A stretch of 64,000 bases of DNA from Polaribacter ponticola. GTDB taxonomy: Bacteria; Bacteroidota; Bacteroidia; Flavobacteriales; Flavobacteriaceae. The stretch is taken from the NCBI RefSeq assembly GCF_026191475.2, contig NZ_JAOSLC020000004.1:62001-126000 (forward strand), in the 5' to 3' direction. The translations under genes were made by a program, and so were the position numbers. Each line of letters starts with the position of its first letter. Positions within the stretch are counted from its first letter, which is position 1. The notes beneath the pieces are model-generated. The model did no database searches, had not been told where the DNA came from, and worked only from the letters and a program-made list of their open reading frames with translations. This document shows, piece by piece, positions 38,396 to 47,045 of the stretch.

Positions 38396-39451
38396 TCATA
38401 ATACACGTTTCATTATACTACTTTTTGCGACAGTTTCTTCCCATTCTTTTTTAGAATTACTATCTTTAGTAATACCTCCTCCAACAAAAATTGATGCAGT
38501 TTTATTTTCTATGCTCATACATCTTAAGTTAACAAATAACGAAGAATTTTTATCAGTACTTTTGGGGTTAAAATTTATTTCTCCTAAAAAACCTGTGTAA
38601 TATGTTCTTTTATAATTTTCATTATCTACAATAAACTTCTTTGCTTTTTCTCTTGGCAAACCACAAACTGCAGGAGTTGGATGCAAAGCTCTAATTAATG
38701 TTTTTAGATTAGAGTTTTCTAATAATTTTCCTGTAACTTTAGTTTTTAAATGCAGTAAACTTCCTGCTTTAACTGTTTCGGTTTTATCAATTGTTAAATT
38801 TGTTGAAATGTTTCTTAATTGGTTCTCAATAAAATCTGTTACTAATTGCTGTTCTTCTAATTCTTTATTTTTCCAAACTACGTTATTTACATTTTTAAAT
38901 AATTGTGTTCCCGCCAAAGACATTGTTTTAAAAGTTGAATTGTTAACTTCTAAAAGCGTTTCTGGTGTTGCTCCTAACCATAAACCAATCTTTGGGTGAA
39001 ACCAAATGTAAACAAATGCGTTTTTATAATTGGAAAGTAATTTTTGAAAAACGTTTATCAAATTAAAATCTGAAAGGGCTACTAATTCTTCTCTAGAAAC
39101 AACTACTTTTTTTAAATCGTTATTTTTAATTTCTTTAATAGTTTTATCTACAAGTTTAATATGATTTTTTTTAGATTTCTCATCTAAATTATTTTTTTTA
39201 TCATCTGAAATTAAAGTATCTAAAGAAGTTTTTTCATTTATATATTCTGAATTTTCTAATGAAAATAAAATTGCTTTTTTTGTATTATCAAAAGGTGCAA
39301 AAACAAAACCAGACTCAGTAAAACTATTTGTAAAAGTTAAAGAGTCAATGGTACTAAAAAGAGCAGAAACTGATTTTTTATTCGGTTTTCTATAAACTAC
39401 AAAAGGCATTTCCTTATTATAGCTAGTAATTATTTTTTCGAAAATTTTCAA
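38396..39451 (-). CDS. menF: Isochorismate synthase (chorismate-binding enzyme)
   Basis: The 351-residue enzyme converts chorismate to isochorismate, the entry to menaquinone (or siderophore) synthesis. The C-terminal chorismate-binding core shows KKVVVSREEL, WLGATPETLL, TMSLAGTQ, the catalytic ALHPTPAVCGLPREKA, YYTGFLGEI and VGGGITKDSNSKKEWEET. It follows a hotdog thioesterase gene after one base, in the same operon. DHNA-CoA thioesterase is a later menaquinone step, so MenF is the likelier role than EntC. Pathway assignment is inference. Confidence 0.88.
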   Translation of the reverse strand: MKIFEKIITSYNKEMPFVVYRKPNKKSVSALFSTIDSLTFTNSFTESGFVFAPFDNTKKAILFSLENSEYINEKTSLDTLISDDKKNNLDEKSKKNHIKLVDKTIKEIKNNDLKKVVVSREELVALSDFNLINVFQKLLSNYKNAFVYIWFHPKIGLWLGATPETLLEVNNSTFKTMSLAGTQLFKNVNNVVWKNKELEEQQLVTDFIENQLRNISTNLTIDKTETVKAGSLLHLKTKVTGKLLENSNLKTLIRALHPTPAVCGLPREKAKKFIVDNENYKRTYYTGFLGEINFNPKSTDKNSSLFVNLRCMSIENKTASIFVGGGITKDSNSKKEWEETVAKSSIMKRVL

Positions 39452-39452
39452 A

Positions 39453-39869
39453 CTATTTTTTGTCTAAAATAATATTAGTTAACTTACAAATAGAAATTAA
39501 ATTATCTTCTTCATCAACAATTTTAATTTCCCATAAATGAGTCGTTCTCCCTTTATGTATTGGTTTAGCAATACCAAAAACCACACCCTCTTTTTTACTT
39601 TTAAGATGATTAATACTTAACTCAATACCTTTAACAATCTTAGTTTTAGTATCTACAAAAAGTGCAGAAGCACAACTTCCAACAGTTTCAGCTAAAGCAG
39701 CAGTAGCACCTCCATGTAAAATCCCATAAGGTTGATGAACCCCTGAGTTTACAGGCATTTTAGCAACAATATAATCTTCTCCAACTTCAATAAACTCTAT
39801 ATCAAGAGTTTCCATTAAAGTGTTTTTACTTAAGCTGTTTAAAGTTAATAATGTTTTTATTTTATCCAT
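39453..39869 (-). CDS. Hotdog-fold PaaI-type thioesterase
   Basis: The 138-residue protein has the hotdog signature QPYGILHGGATAALAETVGS with the catalytic acid and glycine helix, and ends with a short strand KLTNIILD. It hydrolyses acyl- or aryl-CoA thioesters. Start MDKIKT at 39869 is chosen because the longer frame would overlap the divergent gene's promoter and lacks family similarity. Being one base upstream of the isochorismate synthase gene, it is a candidate 1,4-dihydroxy-2-naphthoyl-CoA thioesterase (MenI). That is inferred from context. Confidence 0.85.
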   Translation of the reverse strand: MDKIKTLLTLNSLSKNTLMETLDIEFIEVGEDYIVAKMPVNSGVHQPYGILHGGATAALAETVGSCASALFVDTKTKIVKGIELSINHLKSKKEGVVFGIAKPIHKGRTTHLWEIKIVDEEDNLISICKLTNIILDKK

Positions 39870-39942
39870 TAAAGAGAAATTTAAACAGTAAAAATAAGCA
39901 TAATTTATTGTACTTTTGCCACTATATTTTTGATCAATTTTT

Positions 39943-40443
39943 ATGTATAAAATCCGCATTATTTTAGATACTAAAGAAGATGTTATTAGAACTATTTTAA
40001 CAGATAGTAATATCAATTTAGAAACTTTACACACCACTATTGCCAAAGCTTTTGGTTTTAAAGGACTAGAAATGGCTTCATTTTATAGAACAGATGAGGA
40101 ATGGAATCAAGGAGAAGAAATTCCTTTATTCAATATGGCAGAAGCTGGAGAAGAAATTTCGATGCAAACTTGTATTTTAAATGAAACTTTAACGAAGGAA
40201 AATGATAAACTAATTTATGTTTATGATTTCTTAAATATGTGGACTTTCTATGTTGATGTAATTGAAATTTCTGCAGAAAAAAGAAATGATCTACCTCAAA
40301 CTATTTTAAATGTTGGAGAAATTCCAGAAATTGCTCCTGAAAAAGAATTTGTTGCAGATAAGTTAGAAAATGAATTTGGAGACGAAGGTGATATAGATGA
40401 CGAATTCGGTCATTTTGATGATTTTGATTATAACGATTATTAA
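39943..40443 (+). CDS. Plasmid pRiA4b ORF-3-like family protein
   Basis: The 166-residue protein matches the PF07929 family: YKIRIILDTKEDVIRTILTD, LHTTIAKAFGFKG, ASFYRTDEEWNQG, YVYDFLNMWTFYVDVIEI. Function is unknown; some members are linked to mobile elements, but this short chromosomal form is widespread in Bacteroidota. The C-terminus is very acidic (GDIDDEFGHFDDFDYNDY). It is followed after 2 bases by a 43-codon basic ORF, likely co-transcribed. No metal or catalytic motif seen. Confidence 0.82.
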   Translation: MYKIRIILDTKEDVIRTILTDSNINLETLHTTIAKAFGFKGLEMASFYRTDEEWNQGEEIPLFNMAEAGEEISMQTCILNETLTKENDKLIYVYDFLNMWTFYVDVIEISAEKRNDLPQTILNVGEIPEIAPEKEFVADKLENEFGDEGDIDDEFGHFDDFDYNDY

Positions 40444-40445
40444 AA

Positions 40446-40577
40446 ATGAGTACAAAAAAGAAGGGAGTTTTAACTTCTGATAGCGAGTGGAGAAAACACT
40501 TACGCAAAGTTGGAAAACGTTTTTTTTGGAAGGCAGAAAGAAAAGCTGGTAAGAAACAAGCAAAAAAAGAATCTTAG
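40446..40577 (+). CDS. Small basic protein, 43 residues
   Basis: This ORF starts MSTKKKGVLTSDSEWRKHLR and ends GKKQAKKES. It is lysine- and arginine-rich with two tryptophans and no signal peptide. It begins 2 bases after the previous stop, so translation coupling is likely. A T8 run inside it stays in frame, unlike most long runs in this window. An A7 run sits just before its stop, so the C-terminus may be mis-called. I do not recognise a family; nucleic-acid binding would be only a guess. Confidence 0.55.
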   Translation: MSTKKKGVLTSDSEWRKHLRKVGKRFFWKAERKAGKKQAKKES

Positions 40578-40707
40578 GTTTTCTTAAAAAAACTCAATAT
40601 CATATTTATGATAAAGTTATTCTTATAAATAAAATTTTACACTCTAATCACGTAACAAAATTGTAAATTAGTCGTCTAAATTTATATAACCGACTAAAAC
40701 AATTTCT

Positions 40708-41607
40708 TTGGAAACTATCTTATCTCTAAAAAATCTTGACAAAAAATACGGCAAAGTTCATGCAGTAAATAACCTTTCTTTTGATATTGAAAAAGGAAAT
40801 GTTTACGGAATACTTGGGCCAAATGGAAGTGGAAAATCTACTACTTTAGGAATTATTTTGAATGTTGTAAATAGAACTTCAGGAGATTTTTCTTGGTTTA
40901 ACGGAAGAACTATCTACACATGATGCACTTAAAAAAGTAGGTGCAATTATAGAACGCCCAAACTTCTACCCTTACATGACTGCAACTCAAAACTTAGCTT
41001 TGATTTGTAAAATAAAAGGCATTTCTACTGAAAAAATAGATGAAAAACTAACAACTGTTAATCTATTTGAAAGAAGAGATAGTAAATTTAGTACATTTTC
41101 TTTAGGTATGAAACAACGTTTAGCTATTGCTTCTGCCCTATTGAATGATCCTGAAATTTTAATTTTAGATGAGCCAACAAATGGTTTAGATCCTCAAGGA
41201 ATTCATGAAATTCGTCAGATAATAAAAAAATTGCAGCAAACGGAACAACAATTTTATTAGCATCTCACCTACTTGATGAGGTTGAGAAAGTATGTTCACA
41301 TGTTGTTGTTATTAGAAAAGGAGTAAAACTATATAGTGGTAGAGTTGACGAATTAACAGCTTCTAACGGTTTATTAGAGCTTAAAATAGATGAGAAAGAA
41401 AATGAATTAATTAAGCTTTTAGAAAACCATGATGCGATTGGTAAAATAACAAAAGATCATGATACATTAATTGCAACCTTAATTCGTGGTATATCTTCAA
41501 CAGAAATCAATAAATATTTGTTTGATAATGGCTTCGTTTTATCTCACCTTGTAAAACGTAAACCTAGTTTAGAACAGCAATTTTTAGATTTAACAAACAA
41601 CAACTAA
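40708..41607 (+). CDS. ABC transporter ATP-binding protein, ABC-2 type (frame broken twice)
   Basis: The joined protein is about 299 residues with a TTG start. Walker A is GPNGSGKST near residue 38; the signature is FSLGMKQRLAIASAL, Walker B ILILDEPTNGLDPQG, and the H-loop ASHLLDEVE. One break at 40903-40907 (an extra base in GGAAGAAC, giving FNG-ELSTHDALKK when removed) is not in a homopolymer. The second, the A7 run at 41224-41230, needs one more base. It drives the permease encoded 17 bases downstream. Drug or bacteriocin-like export is typical of the class; the substrate is unknown. Confidence 0.88.
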
Positions 41608-41624
41608 TCAACTTAAAAAAAGTC

Positions 41625-42470
41625 ATGCTAAGACTACTTACCATAGAATTTCATAAATTAAGATACAATAAAGCCAGTAAAATATTATCGATAATATACT
41701 TTGGCTTACTAACTTCTATTGCGCTAATTGCAGCCATAAAATTCGAATTTGGAGATTTTAAACTCCATTTAGCAGATGCTGGGATTTTTAATTTCCCTTA
41801 TATATGGCATTTTAACACCTATATAGCAGCAATTTTAAAATTCTTTTTATTATTAGTTATCGTTTCTATGATGTCTAATGAATATAGTTACAAAACGTTA
41901 AAGCAAAATTTAATAGATGGTTTAAGTAAAAAAGAATTTATTTTATCTAAATTTTATACAGTTATTGCATTTGCAGCTATTTCTACCGTTTTTGTTTTTG
42001 TAGTTTCTTTAGTATTAGGCTTGGTATATTCAGATTATAATGAGTTTGCTATTATAATTTCAGATTTAGATTATCTTTTAGCCTTTTTTATAAAATTAGT
42101 TGGTTTTTTCTCTTTTGGTTTATTCTTAGGAATATTGGTTAAAAGATCTGCCTTTGCAGTTGGCGCAATGTTTGTATGGTTAATAGTAGAAAGTATGTTT
42201 AAAGGATACTTATACTGGGCTTTTAGAAGTGCAGATAAAACTGGTGATAAAGTAGATGCTATTATGCAATTTCTACCATTAGAAGCTATGACAAATTTAA
42301 TAAAAGAACCTTTTTCGAGGTTAGGAGCTGTTAGATCTGCTGCTAATACTATGGGTGAAACTTTCACTAAAAGTTATGCTGTAGAATTTACCACAATCTT
42401 AGTGGTTTCTTTTTGGACATTTCTATTTATTTACTTGTCTTATGCACTGTTAAAAAAGAGAGATTTGTAA
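41625..42470 (+). CDS. ABC-2-type transporter permease
   Basis: The 281-residue protein has about six membrane helices (around residues 18-38, 57-80, 100-130, 145-170, 175-195 and 255-275). A conserved cytoplasmic stretch after the second helix reads MMSNEYSYKTLKQNLIDGLS, the usual ABC-2 permease motif region. It is the partner of the ATPase just upstream and forms a two-gene operon. The function is inferred from the pairing. No signal peptide cleavage is expected; inner membrane. Confidence 0.85.
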   Translation: MLRLLTIEFHKLRYNKASKILSIIYFGLLTSIALIAAIKFEFGDFKLHLADAGIFNFPYIWHFNTYIAAILKFFLLLVIVSMMSNEYSYKTLKQNLIDGLSKKEFILSKFYTVIAFAAISTVFVFVVSLVLGLVYSDYNEFAIIISDLDYLLAFFIKLVGFFSFGLFLGILVKRSAFAVGAMFVWLIVESMFKGYLYWAFRSADKTGDKVDAIMQFLPLEAMTNLIKEPFSRLGAVRSAANTMGETFTKSYAVEFTTILVVSFWTFLFIYLSYALLKKRDL

Positions 42471-42514
42471 TACTTTTTAGATATATTTGACGTTTGTAAA
42501 ACAAACTTTGTCAA

Positions 42515-45500
42515 ATGAAGAAATTATTACCTTTTTTACTCCTATTTTTTACTATAAATATATTTTCTCAAAAAGAGGCTAACATTTGGTATTTTGGTAG
42601 AAATGCTGGTATAGACTTTAATACTACACCTCCAACTGCAATTACAAATGGGCAAATAAATACTCTAGAGGGTTGTTCTTCTTTTGCTGATGGTAATGGT
42701 AACTTATTATTCTATTCTGATGGAATTACTGTTTATGACAAAAACCATCAGAAAATGACATATACAGATGGAACGCCAGCAGATAATTTAAGAGGAAATC
42801 CATCTAGTACACAATCCGGAATGATAATACCGAAACCAGGTTCTACATCAATCTACTATCTTTTTACAGTTGGAGACAACAACAATCCTGCGTTTGACTT
42901 ATATACAATAGATATGTCTTTAAACGGTGGAAACGGGCAACTAATTGATGAAGATGGTGATGGTGATTTCTCAGAAAACTTAGCTCAAATTCAAACTAGT
43001 TCTGGTAGTTGGACAGAAAAAGTAGCAGCGGTTAGAGGTAAAGAATGTAATACATTTTGGGTAGTTTCTAAAGTTGCACGTTCTTTTTTCTCTTATAAAG
43101 TTGATATAAATGGTGTGAACCTTACTCCTGTAGAGTCTCAAGTTAATAATAATACAGTTAATTCTAGAGGTTATTTAAAACTATCTCCAAACGGACAAAA
43201 ATTAGCTATTGCAAATCAAAATACAACCAACGATCTGTTACTATATAGTTTTGATAATGAAACAGGTATAATAGCAAATGACGGTATTTCTTTATTCAAT
43301 AATTTTCAAGATGGTGAAGCTTATGGTGTTGAGTTTTCTCGGAATTCTGAGAAGCTTTATGTTTCTTCAGCTTCTGGCTTCAGACAAGATTTAAGTGCAC
43401 CTGCAACCACTTATAAACTATTCCAATATGATTTAACAGCATCAGATATTGAAGCTTCAAAAACTATAATTCATGAACAAACTGGATATAGAGGAGCTTT
43501 ACAATTAGGACCCGACGGAAAAATTTATGCAACTATTCCGCTAGCTTATGACGATACTAATGGAGATGCTACTTCTTTAGATGTTATAGAAAACCCCAAT
43601 GCTGCCGCTGCTGATGTTGTTTTCACTAAAAATGCAATAAATTTAGGCGGGCAAAAATCTACACAAGGATTACCTCCTTTCATATCCTCACTACTATTAC
43701 CAATAAAAATAACAGATTCTGATACTAACCAAGAAATTAATGACCAGGATTTAGAATTTTGTGTTGGAGACAATAAAACCATTGTTCCAGAACCAGTTAT
43801 AGGTAATAACATAACTTATGAGTGGACATTTGATAACGGAACTACTACTTCAACTGTATCAAATACTTCTAGCCTAACTTTAAATAATTTAGATAAAACA
43901 GATAGTGGGGCTTACGCTTTAAAAATTGAATTAACTGATGATTGTGGAAATATTACTCAATTTGATGGTACTTTTAATATTGAAGTTTTTGATGCTGCCT
44001 CTGCTTCTGCTCCTCAGTCAATAGTTTTTTGTGATTCAGATAGAGACGGATTTAATTCATTTGATTTTCAAGCTGATAAAAATGCTGAAATTTTAAACGG
44101 ATTAGATCCTGCAATTTTTGAAGTTTTGTATTTTACTTCTCTTGCTGATGCTAATTCTGGAGATAATCCTTTAACAAACCCTTATACAAACCCGTCTGCT
44201 TTTAGTTCACAAACTATCCATGCTAGAGTGCAAAATAAAAATGCTTTCGAAGCATGTTTTGATACCACAAGTTTTACTTTAACTGTAACAGATTTACCTG
44301 TTCCTACTCAACCAGAACCTTATAGAATATGTGATGATATAGAAAGCTCTAGTGATACAGATGGAATCATAAACACATTTTTACTAAACACTAAAGATGT
44401 TGAAATTTTTGGAAGTTTAGATCCGAACCAATACAATATTACATATCATACTACACAAAACGGCGCAGATACAAATGATCCTGGAACGCTAATTGATAAA
44501 AAAGCAAACCATACAGTTTCAACATCACAAACTGTATACGTAAGAATAGAAAACAAAGACAATATAGATTGTTACGACTCAAGTATCCTTTTAGAATTAA
44601 TTGTAGACCCTTTACCTACATTAAAACCTAACCCTACATTAGACCAATGTATTAGCGATACAAATAGCAACCCTACAGTAAATTTAACATTGGCAGAAAG
44701 TTCAATTTCCGAGACCTTAAATATTCGTTTTGAATATTATGAAGATGCCATTGGAACAAATTTAATTACAGACCCTACTTCTTTTCCAGTACAAGTAAAT
44801 ACTACACAATCTGTTTATGTAAAAGTTATTTCAGAGTTTGAATGCGCTAGAGAATTAATTGAATTAACTATTAACGTTGGGCAAACTCCAAACAACCCTT
44901 ACAATGAAACTCAAACTCCTGTTTGTGATGATTTTTTAGATGCTGATGGAAATGATATAACAGGAATGAATGATGATACAGATAATATAACGAACTTTAC
45001 GCTAGACCTAAATGCTATAATTAATGGTATAAACCCACCTGCAAATACAGAGGTTTTCTTTTATGAAAATTCTAACGATAGAACAAATTCATTAAATGAA
45101 ATCGATGTTACTAATTATAGAAATGATTTAAATAAAATTGATATTACAAATACTCCAGAGGGAATTCAATTTCCTATTTATTATAAAATTTTAAGTACAA
45201 TTAATAATAATTGTCAAGGTTTAGGAGAGTTTTACTTAGAAATAAACTCTGTTCCTACAGCAGAAGTTGTTCCAGATCTAGAATTATGTGATGATACTAA
45301 TGATGGTGATCCTACAAATGGAATTGTACAAACTTTTGATTTAGAATCTCAAAATACAACTATTTTAAATGGACAAGATCCTGCTAACTTTACAGTTACT
45401 TATTACTTAAATAGTAATGATGCTAATATTGGAAACAATCCAATAACCTCTCCATTTGCGAATACAATAAGAGACTCTCAACCTATTTTTGTAAGAGTTA

Positions 45501-46978
45501 CTAATAATACTACCGGTTGTTTTACAGATCATACTTCATTTAACGTTATCGTAAATCCATTACCCGTTGCAAATTTTGTTAATGATTTAGAAGTATGTGA
45601 TGATAATACTGATGGTTCTGCTAGAAACGGTTTTTCTCAAATAATAGATTTAGAATCCCAATCTGCAGGAATTCTAGGTAGCCAAGACCCAAACTTATAT
45701 AATGTAACATACCACCGTTCTTTAACAGAAGCTCAAGCAGGAGATAATCCATTAATATCTCCATACTCTAATTTATCACCTAACAGAGAAACAATTTTTG
45801 TTCGTGTTTATAATTCTGATACAATGTGTGCTAATGGAATATCTAATTTTGATGTTATCATAAATCCAGAACCTATTTTTGAAACCATTTCAAACCTATC
45901 ATATTGTGATAACAATTTAGATGGAGATGACACAAATGGAGTTATACAAACTATAGATTTAGATTCTCAAATAACTAACATTTTAGGTACAAGTCAAGAT
46001 CAAGATGATTATATTGTAACTTTTCATAGCTCTCAAGCTGATGCTGCTTCTGGAGACTCTGCTATTACATCACCATATACAAATACAAATTCAACAGAAA
46101 CAATCTTTGTAAGAATTCAAAATAAAGTAACCTTATGTGTAAATGATGATGCAACTTTTGAAGTTATAGTAAATCCTTTACCAGATTTTATGGTAACAAC
46201 CCCACAAATTTTATGTTTAAATGATTTACCTCTAACAATTTCTGCTGAGAATCCAAATACAGTTTATACTTATGAATGGAGAAACTTAAATGGAGATTTA
46301 TTAGGTACAAATCAAGATTTAAATGTTACAAGTGGAGATACTTATAGCGTTACAGCTACCACCACTAACGGAACTAATTGCTCAAGAACAAAAGATATTG
46401 TAATTAATGAATCTAATCCTGCTACTTTAGAAGCAAGCTACGTAACTATTATAGATGAAGGTAACAATATTGGAAGTGAAAATAATTTATCTATTTCTAT
46501 AAATACTTTAGATAATGATTTAGGACCTGGAGATTATCAGTTTGCCGTTTTAAATAATGATAATAATGATAGATTCCCCTCAATAGGTTTCCAAGACGAA
46601 CCACTTTTTGAAAACTTAGAAGGTGGTATTTATACAATTATTGTAAATGATAAAAACGGTTGTTCTCCAGACACTACATTATTAGTTTCTGTAATACAAT
46701 TTCCTAAATTTTTTACCCCAAATGGTGATGGTGAAAATGATACTTGGGTTGTTAAAGGAGCAAATAAAACTTTTTATCCAAACAGTAGTATTAATATATT
46801 TAATAGATATGGTAAATTAGTTGCACAAAGCCCAATAGACGGACAAGGATGGAATGGAACATATAATGGTAAAGTACTTTCATCAGATGATTATTGGTAC
46901 AGTATTACACTAATTCCTGCTGATAATACTAAACCAACAATTAACAAAAAAGGACATTTCTCCCTTCTGAGAAAGTAA
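42515..46978 (+). CDS. Giant secreted repeat protein with T9SS type B sorting domain
   Basis: The 1487-residue protein starts with a signal peptide (MKKLLPFLLLFFTINIFSQ). Residues about 22-400 look like a beta-propeller opening with ANIWYFGRNAGIDF; 400-490 is an Ig/PKD-like unit. About 495-1215 holds seven tandem units of roughly 100 residues, most with a C-x-D-rich loop (CDSDRDG, CDDTNDG, CDDNTDG, CDNNLDG) and ending in VNPLP-like segments. The C-terminus (FPKFFTPNGDGENDTW, INIFNRYGKLV, WNGTYNG) is the gliding-motility-associated type B domain, so export through the type IX system and display at the cell surface are expected. Likely adhesin or sugar-binding surface protein; ligand unknown. 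Confidence 0.9.
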   Translation: MKKLLPFLLLFFTINIFSQKEANIWYFGRNAGIDFNTTPPTAITNGQINTLEGCSSFADGNGNLLFYSDGITVYDKNHQKMTYTDGTPADNLRGNPSSTQSGMIIPKPGSTSIYYLFTVGDNNNPAFDLYTIDMSLNGGNGQLIDEDGDGDFSENLAQIQTSSGSWTEKVAAVRGKECNTFWVVSKVARSFFSYKVDINGVNLTPVESQVNNNTVNSRGYLKLSPNGQKLAIANQNTTNDLLLYSFDNETGIIANDGISLFNNFQDGEAYGVEFSRNSEKLYVSSASGFRQDLSAPATTYKLFQYDLTASDIEASKTIIHEQTGYRGALQLGPDGKIYATIPLAYDDTNGDATSLDVIENPNAAAADVVFTKNAINLGGQKSTQGLPPFISSLLLPIKITDSDTNQEINDQDLEFCVGDNKTIVPEPVIGNNITYEWTFDNGTTTSTVSNTSSLTLNNLDKTDSGAYALKIELTDDCGNITQFDGTFNIEVFDAASASAPQSIVFCDSDRDGFNSFDFQADKNAEILNGLDPAIFEVLYFTSLADANSGDNPLTNPYTNPSAFSSQTIHARVQNKNAFEACFDTTSFTLTVTDLPVPTQPEPYRICDDIESSSDTDGIINTFLLNTKDVEIFGSLDPNQYNITYHTTQNGADTNDPGTLIDKKANHTVSTSQTVYVRIENKDNIDCYDSSILLELIVDPLPTLKPNPTLDQCISDTNSNPTVNLTLAESSISETLNIRFEYYEDAIGTNLITDPTSFPVQVNTTQSVYVKVISEFECARELIELTINVGQTPNNPYNETQTPVCDDFLDADGNDITGMNDDTDNITNFTLDLNAIINGINPPANTEVFFYENSNDRTNSLNEIDVTNYRNDLNKIDITNTPEGIQFPIYYKILSTINNNCQGLGEFYLEINSVPTAEVVPDLELCDDTNDGDPTNGIVQTFDLESQNTTILNGQDPANFTVTYYLNSNDANIGNNPITSPFANTIRDSQPIFVRVTNNTTGCFTDHTSFNVIVNPLPVANFVNDLEVCDDNTDGSARNGFSQIIDLESQSAGILGSQDPNLYNVTYHRSLTEAQAGDNPLISPYSNLSPNRETIFVRVYNSDTMCANGISNFDVIINPEPIFETISNLSYCDNNLDGDDTNGVIQTIDLDSQITNILGTSQDQDDYIVTFHSSQADAASGDSAITSPYTNTNSTETIFVRIQNKVTLCVNDDATFEVIVNPLPDFMVTTPQILCLNDLPLTISAENPNTVYTYEWRNLNGDLLGTNQDLNVTSGDTYSVTATTTNGTNCSRTKDIVINESNPATLEASYVTIIDEGNNIGSENNLSISINTLDNDLGPGDYQFAVLNNDNNDRFPSIGFQDEPLFENLEGGIYTIIVNDKNGCSPDTTLLVSVIQFPKFFTPNGDGENDTWVVKGANKTFYPNSSINIFNRYGKLVAQSPIDGQGWNGTYNGKVLSSDDYWYSITLIPADNTKPTINKKGHFSLLRK

Positions 46979-47002
46979 AAAACTCAAAAAAGAATACATC
47001 TT

Positions 47003-47040
47003 AAAATACGGATACTTTTATATAAAGTATCCGTATTTTT
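47003..47040 (+). terminator. Intrinsic terminator before uvrB
   Basis: AAAATACGGATACTTT and AAAGTATCCGTATTTT pair perfectly and end in T5. Confidence 0.85.
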
Positions 47041-47045
47041 ACATT

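Noticed and set aside
39870..40046. 59-residue N-terminal extension of the hotdog thioesterase
   Set aside because: It would overlap the divergent gene start; the family begins near MDKIKT.
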